Assembly: GCA_958447915.1 (NCBI GenBank)
Contig: CAUDCB010000024.1
Span: 1-18,132, forward strand
Reading direction: 5' to 3'
Source of the DNA: an uncultured Collinsella sp.
Lineage (GTDB): Bacteria > Actinomycetota > Coriobacteriia > Coriobacteriales > Coriobacteriaceae
Length of the DNA: 18,132 nt
The position numbers were made by a program, and so were the translations under genes. Below the pieces are notes generated by a model. The model saw nothing but the letters and a program-made list of their open reading frames with translations. It was not told where the DNA came from and did no database searches. This document shows, one piece after another, positions 1 to 7,195 of this stretch. How positions within the stretch are numbered: position 1 is the first letter of the stretch; each line of letters starts with the position of its first letter.

Positions 1-802
1 CAAACTCTACTGCCGGGCCAAAACCATGCTCTAGGATGCCGGTCGCGATGGCATGGTCGGAATGCGAGGTCAGCCCGGGATAGCGCACGTTGCGCACCAT
101 CTCGTTGGCAGCAAGATACTCGGCCAGCGCACGGGCGCGGTCGAAGTGCGCCTGCATGCGGGTGTCGAGCGTTTCGAGCCCGTGCTCTAGAACCTCGGAC
201 TCAACGGAGGACAAGTCGAGCGCGGCCAATCCACACCCTTCGAGCAACGCGTGCGCGCACTCGGCAGCAGCATCCACACGATGGCGCTTGAGCTGTGAGC
301 GCGCCACCGAAGCGGCAACGAGCTTGCGCGGAGCCTTACCGGAGCACACGCGGTCGAGCGCCTCGAGCGACAGCGCAGCGCCCAGCCGCAGTGGATCGCA
401 GCCAAATGCCGACGCCACGGTGTTGTCCACAACCAGCAGCGCGCGGGCCTCACGAGCCGTGCGTCCCAGGGCGCGCAGATCGGCTACACGCAGACCAAAC
501 CCGCCGATGGAGTTGACGAACCACCACAGGTGCGGCCCCTCGACATCAAACGAAGCATCAAAGCCCTCGGACGCGCCAGCAAACGCCGCAACCGATGGCT
601 CCCCCACCATAGCCACGTCGCAGGCATCAAAGCCGCGCGCAAACGCTTCGGCAAAGTCATCCGCAAAGGCCACCAAGCGATCGCCGGGCTGCGCAATCCC
701 CAACATCGACAGCGCCGCCGGCACATGCGAGGCCGCAACAAGACGTGCCTCACGCGCACCAGCCCTCGCAGCCCAGTCCTCTTCTAACTGTTGCACGTCC
801 AC
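1..802 (-). CDS. Cys/Met-metabolism PLP-fold protein, probable pseudoenzyme (3' end outside window)
   Basis: This frame matches the cystathionine gamma-synthase/lyase fold: LGIAQPGDRLVAF, then LRVADLRALG, LLVVDNT (D126 aligns with the Asp that binds the PLP ring nitrogen) and, late, RNVRYPGLTSH and HGFGPAVEF. In the family the Schiff-base Lys lies 25 residues after that Asp in SATK; here the position holds Arg (R151, in LSLEALDR). The family ESPSNP loop reads NSIGGF, and the phosphate-binding SGM segment reads SHV. About 50 N-terminal residues, including the YSR motif that completes the neighbouring subunit's active site, are absent. The chosen start is GTG at 802, preceded by AAGGGA with a 9-nt spacer; an in-frame stop lies just upstream (839-841). 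The frame is open to the window edge. The family is clear; loss of the usual chemistry is inferred from the missing residues. A non-catalytic or regulatory role is possible but not shown. Confidence 0.8.
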   Translation of the reverse strand, partial: MDVQQLEEDWAARAGAREARLVAASHVPAALSMLGIAQPGDRLVAFADDFAEAFARGFDACDVAMVGEPSVAAFAGASEGFDASFDVEGPHLWWFVNSIGGFGLRVADLRALGRTAREARALLVVDNTVASAFGCDPLRLGAALSLEALDRVCSGKAPRKLVAASVARSQLKRHRVDAAAECAHALLEGCGLAALDLSSVESEVLEHGLETLDTRMQAHFDRARALAEYLAANEMVRNVRYPGLTSHSDHAIATGILEHGFGPAVEF

Positions 803-838
803 GCGACACCGTCCCTTAAATAATAAAACTGAACCAAA

Positions 839-979
839 TTAGCCATCCTGGAAGAGCACGCGCCAGCGAGCGGGCAGCTGTCGTGGCGAGGTGCCGTGAA
901 AGAGGAGCGACGCGTACTTCATGTACGCGAGCGACGGTTTGAGCGGCAGATCGCCCGGCAGATGCCCGCGCAGCGTCAA
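839..979 (-). other. Short coding-like stretch, possible small gene or gene remnant
   Basis: Between stops near 995 and 839 there are about 50 sense codons with very GC-rich third positions, like the neighbouring genes. The stretch would encode a basic peptide containing LPLKPSLAYMKYASLLFHG and ending ARWRVLFQDG. Possible starts are TTG at 979 or ATG at 922, but neither has a convincing ribosome binding site. It lies 36 bases before the GTG start of the PLP-fold gene, in the same frame. I do not recognise the family. It may be a small protein, the surviving C-terminus of a decayed gene, or chance. Confidence 0.3.
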
Positions 980-984
980 GCGGT

Positions 985-1006
985 CCGGCGTTTGTTAAAA
1001 CGCCGG
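985..1006 (-). terminator. Perfect 9-bp hairpin after the Pel/VTC operon
   Basis: CCGGCGTTT and AAACGCCGG pair perfectly around a 4-nt loop, starting 7 bases after the DUF4956 stop codon. This position suits a transcription terminator for the long minus-strand operon. However, no T-run follows the 3' arm on the minus strand, so it is not a textbook intrinsic terminator. It could instead be an RNA-stabilising 3' stem or give only partial termination into the downstream PLP-fold gene. Confidence 0.45.
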
Positions 1007-1013
1007 AACAAAA

Positions 1014-1679
1014 TTAGCCGTGGTATTCGCCGTTGTACTGGATGAGCGTCAGGTCCTCAACGCCGTCGAGCGCGCGAATCGCATCGGCATAGGGCATATC
1101 CACACCGTCCGAGAACACCTCGACGGCCATCTCGACCTTGTCGCCGCGCATGGTCTTGGACTTGACGGAAAACTTGGCACGCCCAAACGCGCGCACGATA
1201 TCATCGCCGGTAGTCTGGCCCGTGTAGTGAATGACCATCATGTACACGCGCGCCTTGTCCTGGTGACTCGCAAAGCCGGCAATCATCACCACGATCACCA
1301 CTGCCGTGAGCCCCACGAGCGCGTACATGCCGGCACCCGCCGTAATGCCCGTGGTAATGGCCCAAAACAGATACAGCAGGTCGAGCGGGTCCTTGACCGC
1401 CGTACGATAGCGGACGATGGACAAAGCACCGACCATACCGAGCGAGATGACCACGTTCGTCGAGATCGCGAGCGTGACCATGCAGGTGAGCACGCACATG
1501 CCCACGAGTGTCACGGCAAAACTGCGTGAATACACCACGCCGGTAAAAAAGCGCTTGTACACGCAATAGATCAGGATGCCCATGGCGAGCGCCACGAGCA
1601 GTGACAGGCCAATCTTGGCAGGTTCGACCTGACCAAACGCCTCCAAGACGGAGTTCTTAAAAAAGTCCCTGGTGCTCAT
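1014..1679 (-). CDS. DUF4956 domain membrane protein
   Basis: This 221-residue protein has the DUF4956 signature SIVRYRTAVKDPLDLLYLFW at residues 87-106, directly after a hydrophobic stretch. I see four likely membrane segments (about 23-42, 54-71, 74-88 and 105-137, the last possibly split) and a soluble C-terminal domain of about 80 residues (VYMMVIHYTGQTTGDD onward) resembling a small ferredoxin-like fold. The molecular function of the family is unknown to me; members are often encoded beside VTC-domain and CotH genes. Here it starts 3 bases after the VTC gene stops and is the last gene of the pel operon. The ATG at 1679 follows an AGGGGA motif about 11 bases upstream, in the end of the VTC gene. 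A membrane partner or conduit for the VTC or CotH enzyme is a reasonable inference, not shown here. Confidence 0.9.
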   Translation of the reverse strand: MSTRDFFKNSVLEAFGQVEPAKIGLSLLVALAMGILIYCVYKRFFTGVVYSRSFAVTLVGMCVLTCMVTLAISTNVVISLGMVGALSIVRYRTAVKDPLDLLYLFWAITTGITAGAGMYALVGLTAVVIVVMIAGFASHQDKARVYMMVIHYTGQTTGDDIVRAFGRAKFSVKSKTMRGDKVEMAVEVFSDGVDMPYADAIRALDGVEDLTLIQYNGEYHG

Positions 1680-1682
1680 GGT

Positions 1683-2474
1683 CTAAATATCCCCTCGGTT
1701 CTCAAAATCCGATTCCCAGTAGTTAAAACCGCGCAGGTAGGCGGTCTTTTCGTAACACAGGCAGTACTTGGAGACCGCCGTAAGCTCGGCCGCGCCCGGC
1801 GGCACCATATCGCGCACGAGCTGCGGGCAAAACTCCGTAAACTTGACCTCCATCACCAGCTTGCCGGGCTCCAGGACCGGCAGCGCGGGCAGCGTCGCGT
1901 CAAAGATATCGAAGCTTCCCACCGCGGCACGCACGTTCATGTCAAAGGTGATGCGCACGGTGCCCTCGTCCATCACCCACGGCTCGCGTTCGTAATCCAC
2001 GATGGTCCGCGGGCGCATCACGTTGCAGATGCACTCGATGTAGAACTCGCGACAGAGTGGATAGGGGCTCCTCAGCAAAAAGTCATAGTCTCCGGCCAGA
2101 ATCTGCTCAAACTCGCCACGCGTGAGCGGCGCGTCCTCCTTATAGATCCAGCTACCGTACTTCTTTTTGCGCTCGAGCTTAATCACCTTGTCGCCACCGT
2201 TATAGATGCGCACGCGATACTTTTTGCGCATGAGAATACCGGCGTCTTTTTCCTCGTAGGCCGAGTTACAGTAGTCGTCAAAGTACAGGCTGCGAATGGT
2301 GTAACCGCCCGCCTGCGCATGCTTGTCCAGCTTAAACGCCGGCGCCATGCGACAGGCAAGCGCGGCGTGCTCGCCCTCGTTAATGAGGTACTTGAGCTCG
2401 TGGCGATAACGCTCCTGCGTGGTACGCGCAGGCGGGGCCGCCAAGCGCTCAAGCAGCGCGCTAGCCCTCCTCAT
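1683..2474 (-). CDS. VTC domain protein, probable polyphosphate polymerase
   Basis: This 263-residue protein is built almost wholly of one VTC tunnel domain. Landmarks in order are RHELKY (24-29), SLYFDD (62-67), YRVRIY (86-91), KLERKKK (99-105), RPRTIVDYER (154-163), RITFDMN (174-180), MEVKF (208-212) and SKYCLC (235-240). These basic and acidic strand residues correspond to those that line the active tunnel of yeast Vtc4, which makes polyphosphate from ATP on the cytosolic side of the membrane. There is no SPX domain and no membrane segment, so the DUF4956 protein encoded next may supply membrane attachment. The ATG at 2474 has GGAGG 6 bases upstream and overlaps the end of cotH by 14 bases, which implies translational coupling. 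The domain call is firm; polymer synthesis is inferred from the family. Confidence 0.88.
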   Translation of the reverse strand: MRRASALLERLAAPPARTTQERYRHELKYLINEGEHAALACRMAPAFKLDKHAQAGGYTIRSLYFDDYCNSAYEEKDAGILMRKKYRVRIYNGGDKVIKLERKKKYGSWIYKEDAPLTRGEFEQILAGDYDFLLRSPYPLCREFYIECICNVMRPRTIVDYEREPWVMDEGTVRITFDMNVRAAVGSFDIFDATLPALPVLEPGKLVMEVKFTEFCPQLVRDMVPPGAAELTAVSKYCLCYEKTAYLRGFNYWESDFENRGDI

Positions 2475-4230
2475 ACGTGTCCTCCACGACCTTACCGCCG
2501 TCTTGCACGTAAAAACACTTCATGCCGTACTGTTTGCCATCGTCGGTCACATAGTAGTCAAACGCATCTTGCGTATAGCCGTCGGAGTTGGCAGCACGCA
2601 CGCGCACAAAATACTGGCCGGCATCGGGCGCATCGCAGGTCACCTCGGGCAGCAGCACGTCCTCGGCCTTAAAAAGCACGTCGTTGATGGCATAGTCGCG
2701 CGCAAGCTCCACGGTATAGCGAATGTCACGCGCCTTAAAGTCGTACGACGCGTCCCAATTCACGCGCAGCTTACCGTTATCGATCTGCGGCACGCCAATG
2801 TAGAACGGCATGGGCTTTTTATAGCTCTCGCGAAAGCTCTTATAGTTCTCCTCAATCTCGGAAGGAATCGCCGCGGCAATCTGCTCGTATTCGTCCTTCG
2901 TCACGGGCAGATTCTCCAGGTCGGGCGCAGCAAAGACGAGCGGCTCCGTGACCTCGCGATAATGCTCGACCATCTTGCTCAGACGCTCTTCGGTCAAATA
3001 CGAGCGCAGGTCCTTGACGGCGCTATCGAGTTCACCGCGGAACGACTTGCTGCGCAACGCGCGGTTAAACAGAACGTTGCCCCAGTAGTTGCTCACGCCG
3101 CGCTCCCAGCTCGCATAATCCGAGAACCCCGTCAGGCTCAACTCGAGTTTGCGCAGCATGCCGTCGTTGTCCCAATCCAGGATGTACCAGACCTTGGAGT
3201 TAAGCGGGCTGTACAGATAGCAGTTACGGTTCTGCGTATCGCAATTGCCCGTCAAGATCTGAAACGCCATCCAATAGACCAGGTTCTCGGTATCGAAGTA
3301 GGTGTCGAGCACATCATCGATTTTTTGCGTATCGTCGTTGAGCGCATCGAGCATCTCGATTAACTTGGTATGGTCCGAATCGCCCTTAATCTCGAGCATG
3401 CCCTCAAACGCCGTCTGGTTGTAGTCGGGGTCATCAGCCAGCTTAATGGTGTCTTCGAAGCGATGGAAATCGAAGCTGTTCACCTTATACAGTTGCCCGT
3501 TCTTATCCAGTCCGTGGGCCTTGAGCGCCGTTTTGTTGAGCTGCTCGACCTGCGTAAACAGTCCGTAGTCCTCAAAGGTGTCGTTAGATTTTTCGGTCTG
3601 GTCGCACACCCATAAGTGCACAAACTGCGTGCGCAGGCCCATCATCTGGGGAATGCCGCGGATCAAATCGTAGGCCATCTTGTTACGAAAGCGCATGCCC
3701 TCGCCCATGTGCTTGTTAAGCGCAATCGCGCGCTGCTGGCGCCAGGTACCCTTTCCTTTTTTGAGCTCCACCTTGTAGTTCTTTTGCGTATAAGTACTCG
3801 ACGTCTGGCCGCGCACCTGCACCGTGGCGTTGGGTGCCTCCTCGCCATAGCCGACCTCGCCAGCAACGGGACCCTTATCATCGCCAGGCTGCAGCAGGCC
3901 CATAACCTGATAGCGCGTCACGCCCATGTCGGCATAGTCGTAGACTGAGTACGTATTGATCTCGGCCCAGCTATGATCGGTATTCTCGGAGCTGTTGCCG
4001 CGAGAGACCGTCAGGTACATGCATACGATGCCCGAGTCGTCGTAGACCTCGTACAGCTCATCCTTGTCGCGAAGGTGCTTGGTCTCGCTAGACGCATCGG
4101 CCTTTTTAATCTTGCCTTGCTTCTTGGTCTTTTTTGTCGAGGATTCGTCCTGCGAAGAGCAGCCCGAAAGCAGCAATGTGCCGGCAGCCGCCTCAATCAA
4201 GCGGCGACGCGATATCATCCTATCGGTCAT
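2461..4230 (-). CDS. cotH: CotH kinase-fold lipoprotein with C-terminal FN3-like domain
   Basis: Starting at 4230 the protein has 589 residues. It opens with SRRRLIEAAAGTLLLSGC, a twin-arginine-like signal ending in a lipobox (Cys24), so it is probably a lipoprotein outside the membrane. A Ser/Lys-rich linker follows. The CotH core shows RGQTSSTY (140-147), RNKMAYDLIRG (182-192), DYGLFTQVEQLNK (221-233), NCDTQNRNCYLY (329-340, the catalytic-loop-like NxDxxxxN) and WYILDWDNDG (348-357, the metal-binding DWD). About residues 475-562 look like a fibronectin type III domain (IRYTVELARDYA, GQYFVRVRAANSDGY). Spore CotH is an atypical protein kinase; this relative may phosphorylate a surface protein or other acceptor, which is inference. 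An upstream in-frame ATG at 4287 is less likely: the 4230 ATG has GGGGAGG 5 bases before it and yields the signal peptide. It overlaps the end of pelG by 11 bases. Confidence 0.88.
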   Translation of the reverse strand: MTDRMISRRRLIEAAAGTLLLSGCSSQDESSTKKTKKQGKIKKADASSETKHLRDKDELYEVYDDSGIVCMYLTVSRGNSSENTDHSWAEINTYSVYDYADMGVTRYQVMGLLQPGDDKGPVAGEVGYGEEAPNATVQVRGQTSSTYTQKNYKVELKKGKGTWRQQRAIALNKHMGEGMRFRNKMAYDLIRGIPQMMGLRTQFVHLWVCDQTEKSNDTFEDYGLFTQVEQLNKTALKAHGLDKNGQLYKVNSFDFHRFEDTIKLADDPDYNQTAFEGMLEIKGDSDHTKLIEMLDALNDDTQKIDDVLDTYFDTENLVYWMAFQILTGNCDTQNRNCYLYSPLNSKVWYILDWDNDGMLRKLELSLTGFSDYASWERGVSNYWGNVLFNRALRSKSFRGELDSAVKDLRSYLTEERLSKMVEHYREVTEPLVFAAPDLENLPVTKDEYEQIAAAIPSEIEENYKSFRESYKKPMPFYIGVPQIDNGKLRVNWDASYDFKARDIRYTVELARDYAINDVLFKAEDVLLPEVTCDAPDAGQYFVRVRAANSDGYTQDAFDYYVTDDGKQYGMKCFYVQDGGKVVEDTYEEG

Positions 4231-5764
4231 CAGGGCCTCCCCAACGATTGCGATACACACGGACCACCGTGCGCTCAAACGCACCATGCGGCTCGCCCTC
4301 TAGACGCAGCTCCTCATAGCGCTGTTCGGCACGGTCGAGCAAGCAGCCCAACTCCGTAAAGCGACCCGTCTTGTCGGTCGCCACGATGGGCTGCTGACTC
4401 AGGATACGATACGGCAAGTTGGCGGCATAGGTATCGAGCCGCATGAGCGCCACAACAAAAAACACCGCCGCGCCGAGCAAAAAGCCAAAGCCATAAAACT
4501 GCTGCGGAAAGAACAGCGAGACGATGGTCGCCAGCCCCGCCACGCCCGCGAACAGCCCAGAGGCAAGCACGGCGCCCTTGTAGTCGGTAAAGTACAGCAA
4601 GATCAGTAGAATCGTATTGCCCACGGCATACAGGCCATAGCCCACGCACAGCGTACGGAAATACCCATGCATCAGGTTGTTGAAGCCCAGTGGCAGGGCC
4701 GAGAGCACCGTGGTCTCAAGCGAGATGACTGCTGCCGTCACAAACAGTTGCTTGAGCGCGCAAAACCGAAGCTCCCGGTTGAGCGTGGCGAGCATTTCCT
4801 CCTCGGCCACCACGATGTCGCCAACCACGCCACCGTCGTTAAACAGGCTGTAGTAGTCGCGGTAGCGCGGATAGAAGTTGACCTCGACCGACACTACAAA
4901 GTTGACGGTCGTGACCAGAATGGTCAAAAACGCAAGCAACGCCGGCACATCATGATAGGGCGCTCCGTAAAACAGGCCTTTGACCTGTACACCAATAGGC
5001 CCTGCCCAAATAATCACCAGGTGCGCAAAGAGTCCCAAGTTGGTAAACAGGCCCGTGAGCGCCAGCGGCATAAATTGGTCGAGCCAGCGCAAAAAGAGCC
5101 AGGGGCTGCGATCGCTCTGAGGAAAATACCGGTACAGCAGCACCACGTCCCAGGCGAGCATCACACCGTAGCCCAGGGCGATCGAGGCCAGCAGGCCCTC
5201 GACCGGCGGCAACCCCAGCGCCAGCGCGGCCAGGGCGCACAGGCATGCCACGCCAATAGCCGCGGCAAAGCTGCACAGAATACCGCGGTAATCCTTGATG
5301 GCCGTGAGATAGCTCATGCCGTTCCAGTTGACGATCATAATGTTGAACAGCCATAGGCACAGCAGCCCCTGCATAAGCGTAGCGCCCGAGAACAGCAAAA
5401 AGACGCCGTAGAGCACCGTGCCCGCAACGAGCATGATGGCGTTGGAACCCCAAAACGAGGGCAAGACCTCTTCTTCGCGCTCGGCAAAGAGCATGTCGGC
5501 CAAAAAGCGCGTGACTGGCATAGAGAAAAAGCTCGTGAGCGTGAGCGAGGCAAGCAGCGTATAGGTCACCATGCACACCAGCAGGTCCTGGTTGGCACGG
5601 CCCACACCCCACAGACTGCACAGCACCAAGATACCCACCTGGAGCAGCACGCCCAGCAGCATGGGGCCCGTGCACACAATGCCGGCGTAGCCGTAGGCGC
5701 GCATCGTGGCAAACAGGCCCTTGCGTCTAAACAAGCGCTTGAGCTCAAAACCAATTCCGGCCAT
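4220..5764 (-). CDS. pelG: PelG, Pel exopolysaccharide membrane transporter
   Basis: This 514-residue polytopic membrane protein begins MAGIGFELKRLFRRKG, the hallmark N-terminus of PelG, and contains about twelve hydrophobic segments, as expected for the MOP-exporter-like fold. The conserved central stretch VEVNFYPRYRDYYSLFNDGG lies near residue 300. PelG carries the growing Pel chain across the cytoplasmic membrane, in a complex with PelD and PelE and with the polymerase PelF. About 60 residues at the C-terminus (after RLDTYAANLPYRIL) are hydrophilic and Glu/Arg-rich and are probably cytosolic; this tail seems longer than in classical PelG. The start lies 3 bases after the pelF stop, with a GGGGGAG motif upstream. 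Its end overlaps cotH, so the accessory genes are translationally linked to Pel production. Confidence 0.93.
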   Translation of the reverse strand: MAGIGFELKRLFRRKGLFATMRAYGYAGIVCTGPMLLGVLLQVGILVLCSLWGVGRANQDLLVCMVTYTLLASLTLTSFFSMPVTRFLADMLFAEREEEVLPSFWGSNAIMLVAGTVLYGVFLLFSGATLMQGLLCLWLFNIMIVNWNGMSYLTAIKDYRGILCSFAAAIGVACLCALAALALGLPPVEGLLASIALGYGVMLAWDVVLLYRYFPQSDRSPWLFLRWLDQFMPLALTGLFTNLGLFAHLVIIWAGPIGVQVKGLFYGAPYHDVPALLAFLTILVTTVNFVVSVEVNFYPRYRDYYSLFNDGGVVGDIVVAEEEMLATLNRELRFCALKQLFVTAAVISLETTVLSALPLGFNNLMHGYFRTLCVGYGLYAVGNTILLILLYFTDYKGAVLASGLFAGVAGLATIVSLFFPQQFYGFGFLLGAAVFFVVALMRLDTYAANLPYRILSQQPIVATDKTGRFTELGCLLDRAEQRYEELRLEGEPHGAFERTVVRVYRNRWGGPDDR

Positions 5765-5767
5765 CGG

Positions 5768-7195
5768 CTACTCCCCCTCTCTGGGCAGGTCAAACGCACG
5801 CGCCGTCTCGTCGTACAGCGCGCGATAGATGGCGAGCATCTGCTCGTGTAGGTAGTAGGTCGCCACGCGACGCTGACCGCGCTCCCCCATTTCCAGCCGG
5901 CGGGCACGGCTCGCGCACATGCGCTCCATGGCATCAGCCAGACCCTTGCGATACATGGGCGGGCTCACGAATCCAGCCACGCCAAAGTTGTCGCCGGGGG
6001 CGCCCTCGAGCAGCTCACGGCAGCAGCCAACCTCGGTCGTCACGCAGGGGCGACGCGCGCCCAGCGATTCCAACACGCTCAACGGCTGGCCCTCCGAGAT
6101 GCTCGTCAAAATGGTAAAGTCGAGCTTTTCCATGTACTCGACCACGTTGACGCGGCCGGTAAAGATCAGGTCGCGCACGCCCAATGTCTCCACCAGCGCA
6201 TAGCACTCGGCACCATACTCCTCGTCGTCCACGCCGCCCATAATGTGCAGGCGCACCTTGGGCAGGCGCTCGTGCAGCTCAAAGAAGGCATAGATCATGG
6301 TCTTGACGTCCTTGATGGGCGCCAGGCGCACCACCGCGCCAATGTCCACCCAGCCGTCATCGGGCTTTAAGGGAATGTCCTTAAAGCGGTCGAACTGGAT
6401 GCCGTTGGGGATGACCAGGCATTTGTCCGCATCGCAGCCCATATCGATCTGCGTCTTGCGGGCGTTGTGAAACAGGCTCGTCACGCGGAAGGCGCGGCGG
6501 TAGATCTCCTCCGAAAGCAGGTAGAAAAAGCGGATCCAGCGGTCCTTAAACGAGGGCACAACCCAGTCGGCGCGAATGATCTCCTCCTCGCGCTCGCGCG
6601 TGTAGATGCCGTGCTCGGTCAGCAATGCCGGCGCGTTATGAACACTCGAGCCAAGACTCGCAAGCAGACCGCCATAGCCGGTCGAGATGGCGTGATACAC
6701 GTCGGCCACCGGAACCTCGCTGCCCAGCAGATAGAGCACGGGCAGCAACATCGAGCGCATGGTATGGAAGGCGTCGGCGAAAGGCGTATACGGGTACTCG
6801 GCCAGGCACACGTCGCGGAAGATGTCCATAAACGCGCGGCTCTGCAAAAATGAGAGCGGATGCACGTGGCGGCGCTGGAAAATGTCGAACAGCACGTCCC
6901 AGTCCGGATTGGAGAGCGAAACCAGACGGCGCAGCGCCTCGCGCTCGCGCTCGTCGAAGTCGACTTCCTCCTGCTCGCCCGAAAGACGCAGGGCATCGTC
7001 CAGGAACACCTCGTGCACCTCGACGACGTTGCCGGGCAGATCGTAGACAAACTTGCCGCGGTCTTCGGCGTGGGCGCCAATCACCCACAGCACAAACTCG
7101 TGCTCGGGCATGGCCGTGATGTAGCCGTGCATCCAGGTGGACACACCGCCGTGCACGTAGGGATAGCAGCCCTCGAGCACCAAGCAGATTCTCAT
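5768..7195 (-). CDS. pelF: PelF, GT4 glycosyltransferase (Pel polymerase)
   Basis: This 475-residue protein has the PelF N-terminal signature EGCYPYVHGGVSTW (8-21), LLTEHGIYTRERE (191-203), NGIQFDRF (264-271), RLAPIKD (290-296) and the GT4 EX7E motif in SEGQPLSVLE (E368 and E376). No membrane segment is seen. PelF is the cytosolic glycosyltransferase that builds Pel, a polymer rich in N-acetylgalactosamine, from UDP-sugars. The length is normal for the family. The start codon overlaps the pelA stop in an ATGA arrangement, with AGGAGGG 9 bases upstream. Confidence 0.95.
   Translation of the reverse strand: MRICLVLEGCYPYVHGGVSTWMHGYITAMPEHEFVLWVIGAHAEDRGKFVYDLPGNVVEVHEVFLDDALRLSGEQEEVDFDEREREALRRLVSLSNPDWDVLFDIFQRRHVHPLSFLQSRAFMDIFRDVCLAEYPYTPFADAFHTMRSMLLPVLYLLGSEVPVADVYHAISTGYGGLLASLGSSVHNAPALLTEHGIYTREREEEIIRADWVVPSFKDRWIRFFYLLSEEIYRRAFRVTSLFHNARKTQIDMGCDADKCLVIPNGIQFDRFKDIPLKPDDGWVDIGAVVRLAPIKDVKTMIYAFFELHERLPKVRLHIMGGVDDEEYGAECYALVETLGVRDLIFTGRVNVVEYMEKLDFTILTSISEGQPLSVLESLGARRPCVTTEVGCCRELLEGAPGDNFGVAGFVSPPMYRKGLADAMERMCASRARRLEMGERGQRRVATYYLHEQMLAIYRALYDETARAFDLPREGE

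Noticed and set aside
90..842. Long plus-strand open frame over the PLP-fold gene
   Set aside because: Its translation is Ser/Ala/Arg-rich with no family pattern, and it lies antisense to a recognisable protein; it is a by-product of GC-rich codons.
2419..3363. 314-codon plus-strand open frame
   Set aside because: It is antisense to cotH and the start of the VTC gene. The minus strand carries clear domains and good ribosome binding sites, and the plus frame has neither.
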